Assembly: GCF_002367995.1 (NCBI RefSeq)
Contig: NZ_AP018207.1
Location: forward strand, 1,674,001-1,738,000
From: Calothrix brevissima NIES-22
Lineage (GTDB): Bacteria > Cyanobacteriota > Cyanobacteriia > Cyanobacteriales > Nostocaceae
DNA: 64,000 nt
Direction: 5' to 3'
Both the position numbers and the translations under genes were made by a program. The notes below the pieces were generated by a model that ran no database searches, was not told where the DNA came from, and saw only the letters and a list, made by a program, of their open reading frames with translations. Shown here piece after piece: positions 19,485 through 27,905 of this stretch (the first letter of the stretch is position 1; the number at the start of each line of letters is the position of its first letter).

Positions 19485-21044
19485 AAATCTAACACAACGG
19501 GTAAAGTTTACCTCCTGGGTGCGGGGCCGGGAGATGTAGCATATCTAACAGTAAAAGCCGATTATCTCTTACAACAAGCGCAGGTATTGGTATACGATGC
19601 CCTAGTAGATGAGCAATTATTGCAGCGCGTCGCAGATGATTGTCTCAAGTTAGATGTGGGGAAACGTGGCGGTAAACCCAGTACACCCCAAGCAGAAATT
19701 AATCAGTTATTAGTCAACTACTGTCAGCAGGGTAAACAAGTTGTAAGACTAAAATCAGGCGATCCGTTTATTTTTGGGCGCTGTACTGCGGAAATTCAGG
19801 CTTTAAAAGCGGCTGGCTGTGCATTTGAAGTAGTACCGGGTATTTCCTCCGCTTTAGCTGCACCGTTACTCGCAGGAATTCCCCTCACAGATCCAGTTTT
19901 CAGCCGTTGTTTTGCAGTTTTAACCGCTCACGAACCAGAAGCTTTAGACTGGGAAGCCTTATCTAGGCTAGAAACATTAGTAATTTTGATGGGCGGACAA
20001 CATCTAGCTGAGATTATACATCGGCTAATTCGTCAAGGGCGATCGCGTCTCACACCAATAGCCATTATCCGGTGGGCAGGAACAGTTAATCAACAAATTT
20101 GGACAGGAGAACTGGGAAATATTTTAGAAATAACCTCTGGTTTATCGCTTTCACCCGTGGTAATTGTCATTGGTGAGGTAGTTGGGCTACGGAATTACCT
20201 CCAACCTGAGAAAATAACCTCAGAGCAGTTAATTCTTCCAACCATGACAGCTAATTCCCAACTTCCCCTCAATGGTAAAACAATCTTAGTCACCCGTGCG
20301 GCGGGACAATCTAGCCAATTTTGCGATCGCCTGACAGATGCAGGTGCTAAAGTGATTGAAATGCCGACTTTAGAAATTGGCCCCCCTGCAAGTTGGCAAG
20401 CCTTAGATAATGCGATCGCAAATTTAACTGACTTTGATTGGTTAATTCTCACCTCTACCAACGGCGTAGACTACTTTTTTGACAGATTAACCGCACTCGG
20501 TAAAGATAGCCGTCATCTAGCTAATGTGAAAATAGCCGTAGTTGGCGAGAAAACAGCCCAAAGTTTAAAAAAACGCGGTTTGCAACCCGATTTTATTCCC
20601 CCTAATTTTGTTGCTGATTCCTTAGTCGAACACTTTCCCGAACAATTATTAGGTAAAAAAGTATTATTTCCCAGAGTTGAAAGTGGCGGCAGAGAAGTTT
20701 TAGTCAAGGAATTAACAGCAAAGCAAGCACAAGTCATCGAAGTTCCCGCTTATCAATCTTGCTGTCCGACTAATATTCCCGCAAGCGCAGAATTAGCCCT
20801 AAAAAATCACGAAGTAGATATAATTACCTTTGCCAGTTCTAAAACAGTGCAATTTTTCTGCCAATTAATTAATAGCAGATTCCCCAGTATTGCAGATGTA
20901 TTAGCCGGAGTTTGTATCGCCTCCATCGGCCCCCAAACCTCCAAAACCTGTCATGATTTACTCGGAAGAGTCGATGTAGAAGCCGAAGAATATACCCTAG
21001 ATGGCTTAACCCAAGCATTAATTATCTGGGCGAAAGGAGAATAG
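19479..21044 (+). CDS. cobA: Uroporphyrinogen-III C-methyltransferase fused to uroporphyrinogen-III synthase
   Basis: The first half (about 1-250) is a SUMT: YLLGAGPGDVAYLT, VYDALVD, RLKSGDPFIFGR and VVPGISSALAAPLLAGIPLT. It methylates uroporphyrinogen III to precorrin-2 for sirohaem and cobalamin. The second half (about 265-521) is HemD (GKTILVTRAAGQSSQF, DWLILTSTNGVDYFF, ITFASSKTVQFF), which closes the tetrapyrrole ring to uroporphyrinogen III. The fusion puts ring closure next to the branch point away from haem and chlorophyll. The start codon is the last ATG of a heptamer array, and no Shine-Dalgarno sequence is visible. coaE follows after a 170-bp repeat-filled gap. Confidence 0.93.
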   Translation: MTKSNTTGKVYLLGAGPGDVAYLTVKADYLLQQAQVLVYDALVDEQLLQRVADDCLKLDVGKRGGKPSTPQAEINQLLVNYCQQGKQVVRLKSGDPFIFGRCTAEIQALKAAGCAFEVVPGISSALAAPLLAGIPLTDPVFSRCFAVLTAHEPEALDWEALSRLETLVILMGGQHLAEIIHRLIRQGRSRLTPIAIIRWAGTVNQQIWTGELGNILEITSGLSLSPVVIVIGEVVGLRNYLQPEKITSEQLILPTMTANSQLPLNGKTILVTRAAGQSSQFCDRLTDAGAKVIEMPTLEIGPPASWQALDNAIANLTDFDWLILTSTNGVDYFFDRLTALGKDSRHLANVKIAVVGEKTAQSLKKRGLQPDFIPPNFVADSLVEHFPEQLLGKKVLFPRVESGGREVLVKELTAKQAQVIEVPAYQSCCPTNIPASAELALKNHEVDIITFASSKTVQFFCQLINSRFPSIADVLAGVCIASIGPQTSKTCHDLLGRVDVEAEEYTLDGLTQALIIWAKGE

Positions 21045-21088
21045 GACAAGGGAGATAAGGAGGACAAGGGGGACAAGGGGGACAAGAA
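21044..21088. repeat. GGGGACAAG 9-mer array
   Basis: Four to five imperfect 9-bp units (GGACAAGGG, GGATAAGGA) begin at the cobA stop codon. Related arrays are at 30661-30710 (inside a gene), 34936-34980, 45880-45910 and 57648-57710. Confidence 0.8.
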
Positions 21089-21104
21089 GAATGACAAATG
21101 AATC

Positions 21105-21130
21105 TTGTACAGACGCGATTCATCGCGTCT
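21105..21130. repeat. GACGCGAT palindromic small repeat, copy 1
   Basis: AGACGCGAT TC ATCGCGTCT preceded by TTGTAC. The same unit appears at 27674-27697 and 34986-35010, and a broken copy at about 40068-40090. Confidence 0.7.
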
Positions 21131-21212
21131 CTGACAACTGACAACTGACAACTGACAACTGACAACTGACAACTGACAACTGACAACTGACAACTGACAA
21201 CTGACAACTGAC
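21131..21212. repeat. CTGACAA heptamer array abutting coaE
   Basis: Eleven nearly perfect copies of CTGACAA run into the coaE start (CTGACCA then ATGACC). This is the purest array in the window and so probably a young one. Confidence 0.92.
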
Positions 21213-21214
21213 CA

Positions 21215-21805
21215 ATGACCAATCGCATTATCGGCTTAACTGGAGGTATCGCCACAGGTAAAACTACTGTCGCTGATTATTTGGCTAATGCTTATAATCT
21301 GCCGATTTTTGACGCAGATATTTATGCTAGAGATGCAGTAACGGTAGGTTCGCCAATCTTAAATGCGATCGCTCAACGTTATGGTACAGATATTCTACTC
21401 CCAGATGGCAGCCTTAACCGTCCTAAATTGGGGGAAATTATTTTTGCCCGTCCAGAAGAACGCAGTTGGGTAGAGGGTATAATTCATCCTTACGTAGGCG
21501 ATCGCTTTCGTCAAGGAATTGCCCAATCTTCTGCACCCACATTAGTCTTAGTCATCCCCCTACTGTTTGAAGCCAAGCTAACTCATTTAATGACGGAAAT
21601 CTGGGTAGTATCTTGTTCTCCATCTCAGCAGTTGCAAAGATTAATGCAGCGCAATCACTTAACCCAAGAACAAGCACAGGCGCGAATTAATAGCCAAATG
21701 TCTCTTGCAGAAAAAGCAGATCTCGCAGATGTGGTGTTAGATAATTCCTCTACACTAAAAATATTACTACAACAGGTAGATAATGCTTTGGTAAAAGGTA
21801 GCTAA
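21215..21805 (+). CDS. coaE: Dephospho-CoA kinase
   Basis: CoaE phosphorylates the 3'-hydroxyl of dephospho-CoA, the last step of CoA synthesis. The 196-residue protein has the P-loop GLTGGIATGKTTVADYL at its N-terminus, IFDADIYARDAV, and the lid region with RLMQRNHLTQEQAQARI. Length is normal. The ATG sits at the edge of an eleven-copy heptamer array with no ribosome site visible, so its translation signal is unusual. Downstream is a hairpin that may terminate it. Confidence 0.95.
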   Translation: MTNRIIGLTGGIATGKTTVADYLANAYNLPIFDADIYARDAVTVGSPILNAIAQRYGTDILLPDGSLNRPKLGEIIFARPEERSWVEGIIHPYVGDRFRQGIAQSSAPTLVLVIPLLFEAKLTHLMTEIWVVSCSPSQQLQRLMQRNHLTQEQAQARINSQMSLAEKADLADVVLDNSSTLKILLQQVDNALVKGS

Positions 21806-22542
21806 TTTAATAATTCAATTTTATTTTTACTTGCATGTGACAGTCCAATTACTGTCACTTAAAATACAAAATTAATTGTAAATCTGTTACTTTACCACAT
21901 TTACCAGCAATATACTGATTTTTTGATTAGATTGATATAAATCTTGGTATTTTCACAGTAGACGAAGATATTAACTAGGTTGTAAACTGTTGGATAATCG
22001 AGCATCTATATTGAGGGTATCAAGCTAAATATAACCAAATTAACCCTAGTATTAGACATGATATAGGGGTCAGAGGCAAGCAAAGCAATGGTTAAAATAT
22101 AGCTTCATTAACCCAAGATTAATTTTTTCGGGTACTGACTTTTACAAATCCGCAATAAACATAACCAGACTATATTTGGTGAATTTTTACCTAATATATC
22201 CGCAGTTACTTGTTTACTGATACATAAAATCATCTCTCGATTTTATCGGTATCTAATTGAATTTTTGCAGATGTGATTTTTGCTAATTAAAGCAGTTATT
22301 ACCAAATATCATCAGGTTTTATTAAGCATAAATATACTTACGTGGTAGGCAATAATCAAGTAAGAAATTTTTGTCTGTGACTAATCATCTAGATGTAATT
22401 TCTTTGTCAAAAAGAATTTTTTTCTATCGGAGGAAATATTAGATTAAATTAGATATTATCAAAAACAAAGCTTTTAACATCTAATTTTTGATTGTTAATA
22501 CTATTAACAACTGGTGCTTAAAAATAATTGGAGAACTCACTT
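21806..22542. other. Long gene-free spacer upstream of a small secreted protein
   Basis: About 737 bp of AT-rich DNA without a supported gene and, unlike most spacers here, without tandem repeats. The only structure I see is the hairpin at 21837-21858. It may hold a long leader, an unrecognised RNA or a decayed gene. Confidence 0.6.
21837..21858 (+). terminator. Hairpin downstream of coaE
   Basis: The perfect stem GTGACAGT/ACTGTCAC has a CCAATT loop, starts 32 bp after the coaE stop and is followed by TTAAAATAC. The T tract is weak, so this is a probable rather than certain terminator. Confidence 0.5.
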
Positions 22543-22869
22543 ATGTCTTTAATTAAAACAGGTATTAATTTCACCTTTATTTTATTCAGTGTGTTCTTAC
22601 CAATACGTTCTTTTGGCAAAGACTTAAAACTCACTCATAAAGTACATGATTATAGCCAATTAGTTGCGGGAAAAGATTACATCTTGGAAATTATCGACGA
22701 AGGTATGAAAGCTTACATGACCGCAACAGGCAAAGGTATTAAACCCCAAGATTATATTATTTTACAATCTAACTCTCAAAATTATCGCTATAAAATTGAG
22801 TCAATCGATTACTATGCCGATCCATCCGATATGTGGATGGCGTTACTCAAGAAAGTCAGATTTGAGTAA
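22543..22869 (+). CDS. Small secreted protein of unknown function
   Basis: A 108-residue protein with an N-terminal signal segment (MSLIKTGINFTFILFSVFLP) and a likely cleavage near SFGKD, followed by a compact soluble region ending in DMWMALLKKVRFE. I do not recognise the family. I chose ATG 22543 because GGAG lies nine bases upstream (22530-22533); the frame also runs up to a TTG at 22528. It stands alone behind a 737-bp spacer and faces a convergent gene across a strong hairpin. Confidence 0.7.
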   Translation: MSLIKTGINFTFILFSVFLPIRSFGKDLKLTHKVHDYSQLVAGKDYILEIIDEGMKAYMTATGKGIKPQDYIILQSNSQNYRYKIESIDYYADPSDMWMALLKKVRFE

Positions 22870-22881
22870 TTAATCTATAAT

Positions 22882-22912
22882 TTTATCTGGTGAGCAATGC
22901 TCACCAGATAAA
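22882..22912. terminator. Bidirectional hairpin between convergent genes
   Basis: A 15-bp perfect inverted repeat (TTTATCTGGTGAGCA and its complement) around a single A, placed between the stops of the genes ending at 22869 (+) and 22920 (-). A/T-rich outer stem ends suit termination in both directions. Confidence 0.75.
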
Positions 22913-22919
22913 ATGCTGT

Positions 22920-24323
22920 TTATTGAAGATTCACTAAAAAATGGGCAATTAAGCTATTTCTTTCATAGGAAAGTAAGTAAAGATGTAGCAGATTTGGGTT
23001 ATCTTTATCTAAATGCATAATTGTCCCATCAACGCCTAATTGGTGATGATTAATCCAGCGATTTTGAGAATCTAACAGCACGCTAAAATATGGATTATCA
23101 TCGGGATGTTTCTTGTTTAAGTCTGCGTAGCTTTGCATAAATGGCGGTAATCCTATACCCAATGGCATGGATAAGCCTTTAGCATAATCAGCAATTGGTA
23201 ATTTCGGTAACTCTTGTAAGTTAAACCCACTAATTATTAATTTATTCTTTTCCCCTGTTTTAGTATCGGTAAATAACAACTCAAGTTCCTGTAAATTGGC
23301 TTGATTATTCACAGACTTTACATTCCGTAAAATACCTTTCTCAAATTTACCAATTCGCCAATATTGAGTATTCCAAGGTTGGGTGGGTTGATAAAATCCT
23401 GGCGCGCGAAAGGTTGCAAATTGGATTTCGCGTTGATTGTTGTAAAAATCTCGCCAAGTTGTCAGGTTTTTGGTAAGTGTAGTTCTAATTTTTCTCGTCT
23501 GTTCTCCAGCAGAAATGATTCTTTCATCTAAAGGAAAGGTGATATTAGCTGGTTTTTCATCAATTACAGTTCGCAGGAGATTATTTTTAATTACAGCATG
23601 GCTTGGTTCTTGCCAATGTTCTAATTGCCACCAATAATCCCAATAGGAAATTTTATTGTTACTTTCAAAGAGGTTTTTGTAATATCCTAAGGGGAAAGTA
23701 AACCAACCTTGATAGTACAAAGATTTATTGTTATCCTCTTTCGTAAATAGTGCTACTTCCCAATAACCAGCATTTAAGCAATTGTTGCTTAAGGCAATTT
23801 CGGTAAGGTTTTGTTTTTCAAAACCATCGCCGCCAGTAATTTCTATATTTTCGGAATTAGCAGGAAAACTTACCTGCTGTCGGTTCCATTCTCGCTCAAT
23901 TAAAGCTATTAATTCTAAATCTTTATCTTTTTTCACCCATTCTGGTACTTTAGGTACAAGTAATTGTAGGTCAACATTTTTGATAATTATCTTTGCTGTT
24001 TTGCTGTTGGTTGGTTCTATGACAAAATCAAAGCGGGTAGCATCTTTTTTGATAATAGTTAATTTACGATTAGCATATCTTTGGTAATTTTTACTGAGTA
24101 AAGCCGGATTAGCCGGATAATCAGCGTTAGAAAATTCTGTAAGTTTAACTGGCATTTTATTAGTAAATTTATACCTACCAGTAAACCAGAAACCACCTAA
24201 AGCCAGTAAAGCAAAAAATACAATTAAGGAAGTAAAGCCGATTGTCTTTTTGGTAAGTCTGAAATTAAATCTGCTCAATAGGGAATGAATGGCGCTGCTT
24301 TGCGTCTCGGAAGTTTTATTCAT
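22920..24323 (-). CDS. Membrane-anchored protein of unknown function
   Basis: The 467-residue protein has a basic N-terminus, one membrane helix (about residues 29-48, TIGFTSLIVFFALLALGGFW) and a large soluble domain, presumably outside the cytoplasmic membrane. Aromatic-rich segments (ISYWDYWWQLEHWQEPSHA, WRDFYNNQREIQF) and a C-terminal part with LGIGLPPFMQSYADLN are notable. I recognise no enzyme motif. It is transcribed alone, convergent with the small secreted protein gene. Confidence 0.75.
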   Translation of the reverse strand: MNKTSETQSSAIHSLLSRFNFRLTKKTIGFTSLIVFFALLALGGFWFTGRYKFTNKMPVKLTEFSNADYPANPALLSKNYQRYANRKLTIIKKDATRFDFVIEPTNSKTAKIIIKNVDLQLLVPKVPEWVKKDKDLELIALIEREWNRQQVSFPANSENIEITGGDGFEKQNLTEIALSNNCLNAGYWEVALFTKEDNNKSLYYQGWFTFPLGYYKNLFESNNKISYWDYWWQLEHWQEPSHAVIKNNLLRTVIDEKPANITFPLDERIISAGEQTRKIRTTLTKNLTTWRDFYNNQREIQFATFRAPGFYQPTQPWNTQYWRIGKFEKGILRNVKSVNNQANLQELELLFTDTKTGEKNKLIISGFNLQELPKLPIADYAKGLSMPLGIGLPPFMQSYADLNKKHPDDNPYFSVLLDSQNRWINHHQLGVDGTIMHLDKDNPNLLHLYLLSYERNSLIAHFLVNLQ

Positions 24324-24487
24324 TACTCAACTACCTCTCACACTAAATCCTGTTAACAGTAGGGAAAATTTTGATGAGCAGTTTTCCCTCTGTTAGTTAA
24401 TTGCTGATACAAATACAACAGGATTTACGCAGAGCATTACCAAGTCAAATATAGGATGTGTTTGCCCTATTCTTAACAGCATAGCTT

Positions 24488-24541
24488 ACAGATTCGTAAT
24501 TCGTAATTCGTAATTATTAATCATTAATTACGAATTACAAA
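24488..24541. repeat. ATTCGTA heptamer array with inverted partner
   Basis: Three ATTCGTA units are followed by ATTATTA and then TTAATTACGAATTAC, which is inverted relative to the array. The array ends directly before the tldD stop codon. Confidence 0.75.
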
Positions 24542-24545
24542 TTTT

Positions 24546-25958
24546 TTAACTTTCGCCACCAACTACTACGTCACGAATTCGTAAACTAGGGCCACCACAA
24601 CCTACGGGTAAACCATTTTGTCCACCTTTACCACAACCGCCAGATTCATCCCAGTAAAAGTCATCACCAATGGCTTCGATATCAGCTAATGTTTGAAAAA
24701 CGTTACCGGAAAGGGTGACATCTCGCACAGGTTCGGCTATTTTACCGTTTCTAATCATCCAGGCTTCGCCAGCACTAAAGGTAAACATTTCGCCATTAGT
24801 CATTCCACCTAACCAATTACGAGCATATACGCCTTCTTTGATGTTAGTAAATAAGTCTGCAACTGGTGTTTTACCGCGTTCAATCCAGGTATTTGTCATC
24901 CGCACTATGGGCATAAAATGATAATTTAAACACCGTGCATTACCTGTGGGTGTTTCATCTAATTTGCCGGCGGTTTCACGAGAATGCAAGCGTCCGACTA
25001 ATACACCATCTTTAATTAGTTGGGTGGTGGTGGCTGGCGTACCTTCGTCATCGTAAAAATAACTACCACGATGTCCTGCTGGTGCTGCACCATCAAAGAT
25101 TTGCAATTCTTCGGGGCCAAATCTTCTACCGATGGTCATAACCTCTAATAAATCTGGGTTTTCGTAAGCCATGTCTGCTTCCGAAAGATGTCCAAAGGCT
25201 TCGTGGACGAATAAACCTGTAAGTATGGGGTCGATGACGACGGTATAAGTATTACCTTTGACTGGTGGTAAAGTTAAGGACGCGATCGCTCTTTGCGCTG
25301 CACTCTTAACTTGTGTGTCTAAATTGGTTAAATCTTCGTAACCTTTGCGGGAACCGGTGGTTTCTCTCCCGGTTTGTACGGTTTCGCCATTTCTCGCTGT
25401 CGCTGCAAAGCGCATTTCCATATCCACCCAAGATTGCTCAATTAATGTTCCTTCAGAAGTGGCGAGGATAATTTTTTGGGCACTGTCAGCATAGCGGACT
25501 GAAGTTGTCGTAATTCGCGGATCGACGCTTTTGAGGACATCAGAATAGCGATCGCATAATTGTTTTTTCTGACTTAAAGAAATTTTGCGCGGATCTGTCC
25601 CCGTGAGGGGAAGCTGACATCTTGTTTGAACTGGATCTATCGGTGCGAGTACAGTTTCTTCATCACCTACCATGCGCGCAGCTGCGATCGCTTCTTCGAT
25701 CCGTTCTTGAATTGTTGAAAGTCGATTAAAACAGCTGAGTCCCCAGCCACCTTTATAACAAGCGCGAATATGTCCACCCATTGAGATACCTTCGCTCAAG
25801 GTTTCTACCTTGTCTCCCCGCAACAAGATATCTGTACCTTCTGCTTGTTCTAAGCGAATCATCAAGTAATCTACACGAGATGAGTAGCGGGAGATTAAAT
25901 CAGCAAGCAAATTTTGGACATCAGCAAGTTTGTTCGGCATTTCGGAGGTAGTAACCAT
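24546..25958 (-). CDS. tldD: TldD-type metallopeptidase
   Basis: TldD/TldE proteins form a zinc protease that opens linear or modified peptides, and in E. coli it matures microcin B17 and degrades CcdA. The 470-residue protein has the metal motif HEAFGH (within GLFVHEAFGHLSEAD) and the C-terminal glycine-rich CGKGGQNGLPVGCGGP. Length is normal. The partner TldE/PmbA is not in this window. A moaD-like gene lies 106 bp upstream on the same strand. Confidence 0.92.
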   Translation of the reverse strand: MVTTSEMPNKLADVQNLLADLISRYSSRVDYLMIRLEQAEGTDILLRGDKVETLSEGISMGGHIRACYKGGWGLSCFNRLSTIQERIEEAIAAARMVGDEETVLAPIDPVQTRCQLPLTGTDPRKISLSQKKQLCDRYSDVLKSVDPRITTTSVRYADSAQKIILATSEGTLIEQSWVDMEMRFAATARNGETVQTGRETTGSRKGYEDLTNLDTQVKSAAQRAIASLTLPPVKGNTYTVVIDPILTGLFVHEAFGHLSEADMAYENPDLLEVMTIGRRFGPEELQIFDGAAPAGHRGSYFYDDEGTPATTTQLIKDGVLVGRLHSRETAGKLDETPTGNARCLNYHFMPIVRMTNTWIERGKTPVADLFTNIKEGVYARNWLGGMTNGEMFTFSAGEAWMIRNGKIAEPVRDVTLSGNVFQTLADIEAIGDDFYWDESGGCGKGGQNGLPVGCGGPSLRIRDVVVGGES

Positions 25959-26064
25959 GAACCATCACCAACTGCAATTAGGGTGCAAATACTTCGAGCA
26001 ATATCTGCTACTCAATTACTAGTCTAAGGAATTTCCCTGGTTCCTGGCGATTCACCGGAATGAT

Positions 26065-26325
26065 TTAACCTCCGCTCACCGGTGGAATTAACACTACTTC
26101 ATCACCATTTTGTAAAATAGTATCTGGTTTCACAAATATCAGATTAATTCCATAGCGGGTAACATCTCGCCATTTGCTCAATTCTGGATGTTCCGCAATT
26201 AAGCGATCGCAGACTGCACTCACCGGTGTTTCATCGGGAAATGATAACACCAGTTCTGATTTTCCACAGGCTTCTTGATAGGCGGCAAATAGCTTGACGG
26301 TTATAGTAATTGCAGGATTAGACAT
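26065..26325 (-). CDS. moaD: MoaD/ThiS-family sulfur carrier protein
   Basis: The 86-residue protein has the ubiquitin-like fold pattern and ends in PPVSGG, the C-terminal diglycine that is adenylated and thiocarboxylated. MoaD donates sulfur for molybdopterin synthesis with MoaE. No other molybdenum cofactor gene is in the window, so a different sulfur-carrier role is not excluded. It lies upstream of tldD on the same strand. Confidence 0.85.
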   Translation of the reverse strand: MSNPAITITVKLFAAYQEACGKSELVLSFPDETPVSAVCDRLIAEHPELSKWRDVTRYGINLIFVKPDTILQNGDEVVLIPPVSGG

Positions 26326-26848
26326 ATTATTTATTATTTATTTTTCTCCAGACTTCAATCTGGAGATTTCTCGTTGTTAAATTACATTCTTCCTGAGAGG
26401 ACTAAGCCTGCGGCAGGTCATAATGTTTATGCTTTAGACTTGATGATGAAAGTCAAAATTTCTTGGAAATATAATACTACTTTATCTATCATGCAGTGAA
26501 ATTTTTTCTCTAGCAAACCAATGGATTGGGAGAAATTATTGGTGTAGTTAGGGATCTATTTCCTAGTGCTATTGTTTAAGCTTGAGAGCTATCCACAAAA
26601 AACCAAGAAGTGACAAGAAGTTTTTACAAATCTAATTAATATCGATAATTACTCAGATAGTGATTGTTCGCTAACACCCTAATATGGCAGTGATTTACCC
26701 ATACAGAGATTTTTTGTCCAAAAAATTGGCTGCTTATAGATTGGAGCCGCTCCCGGAATTAGGTATCTGCATTCATAGATTCAGATCTGTATTCATTAGG
26801 AAATACGATGGATAATTGTGTAACTAAACTCTGTAACATTTATATTTG
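26326..26848. other. Divergent spacer between moaD and a solute-binding protein
   Basis: About 520 bp without a gene. A hairpin TCTCCAGA/TCTGGAGA lies at 26345-26366, only 20 bp upstream of the moaD start. Otherwise I see no repeats. Confidence 0.6.
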
Positions 26849-27655
26849 ATGACAGTGAAAGTAATTAAGTGGAAATGGCGTCAACTAATTTTGGGCTTCA
26901 TCTGTCTGCTATTAACGATTGCTTGTCATGGATTGTTGCAAACGAGTAGTATTAGCTCAAATTCTGGATGGAAAACGCTGAAAGTAGCTACAGATCCCAC
27001 TTTTGTACCCTTTGAGATGAAAAATGCTAATGGTAATCTTGAGGGGTTTGATATCGATTTGATGAATGCGATCGCTCAGGTAGCAGGTTTACAAGTGCAA
27101 TGGGAAAGTCTACCTTTTGACGGCATGATATCTACATTACAAGCCAAAAGAGTAGATGCAGCGATTAATGGGATTACCATTACCCCCGAACGCCAGAAAA
27201 CAATTTCCTTTTCTCGTCCTTATTTTAAAGCTGGATTGGCGATCGCAGTTCGCGCCAACAACCAAGATATTCAAGATATCAACAGCCTTAAGGGTAGAAA
27301 GATAGGCGTGCAAATCGGCTCAACAGGCGCAGATTTCGCCAAAACCATCGCTAACGCCAAAATTATTACCTTTAATTCCGGCCCTGATTTTTTTCAAGAC
27401 TTGCAAAATGGTAACGTTGATGCAGCAATTAGCGATGCCTTTGCTACATTGTATGCCATCAAAACCGGTCAACTCAAAGGTATTAAAGTTGTGAGTAATC
27501 TCCTGACAGAAGAATTTTATGGGATTGCTACACCCCACAATTCTCCTTATTTAGAGACAATTAACAAAGGCATAGGCACTTTATTGGCGAATGGTACCTA
27601 CGAGCAAATTTATCAAAAATGGTTTAACAGCAAACCGCCGAAGTTACCAAATTAG
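26849..27655 (+). CDS. Family 3 amino-acid-type solute-binding lipoprotein
   Basis: The 268-residue protein has a lipoprotein signal (LILGFICLLLTIAC, modified cysteine in TIAC) and the family 3 pattern: TLKVATDPTFVPFEM, NLEGFDIDLMNAIA, TITPERQKTISFSRPYF and GKIGVQIGSTGA-like sequence. It would bind a polar amino acid or similar ligand outside the membrane. No permease or ATPase gene is beside it, so it either serves a remote transporter or acts as an orphan. ATG 26849 is preferred to the adjacent TTG at 26846. Confidence 0.92.
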   Translation: MTVKVIKWKWRQLILGFICLLLTIACHGLLQTSSISSNSGWKTLKVATDPTFVPFEMKNANGNLEGFDIDLMNAIAQVAGLQVQWESLPFDGMISTLQAKRVDAAINGITITPERQKTISFSRPYFKAGLAIAVRANNQDIQDINSLKGRKIGVQIGSTGADFAKTIANAKIITFNSGPDFFQDLQNGNVDAAISDAFATLYAIKTGQLKGIKVVSNLLTEEFYGIATPHNSPYLETINKGIGTLLANGTYEQIYQKWFNSKPPKLPN

Positions 27656-27673
27656 TCAAAGACGCGATTAATC

Positions 27674-27697
27674 AGAGACGCGATTAATCGCGTCTCT
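27674..27697. repeat. GACGCGAT palindromic small repeat, copy 2
   Basis: A 24-bp perfect palindrome built on AGAGACGCGATT and its complement, with an extra half copy just before it (27661-27673). Confidence 0.8.
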
Positions 27698-27750
27698 ACA
27701 ATTGTCATTTCCCTGATTATTCTTTTCCCCCTCTGCTTCCTCTGCTAATC

Positions 27751-27796
27751 AGGGCTGTTGACGGTTGACTGTTGACGGTTGACTGTTGACAGCCCT
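27751..27796. repeat. Heptamer array flanked by inverted arms
   Basis: TTGACGG/TTGACTG heptamers lie between AGGGCTGT and ACAGCCCT, so the whole array can form the loop of a hairpin. It lies about 110 bp upstream of the ClC gene. Confidence 0.75.
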
Positions 27797-27905
27797 CACG
27801 ATGGATTGTGCAACTTAAAAGCAGAATAGCTTACTAAAGCCAATTACCTTTACTATAGAAAACGTAATCATTCTGTATATTTCGTTTCAAAATAGGAAAT
27901 CAGCA

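Noticed and set aside
21022-21255. Minus-strand frames rich in SVVSCQL repeats
   Set aside because: They are translations of the CTGACAA array.
27751-27905. Fluoride riboswitch before the ClC gene
   Set aside because: The leader lacks the conserved GGCGAUGG core and is mostly heptamer array.
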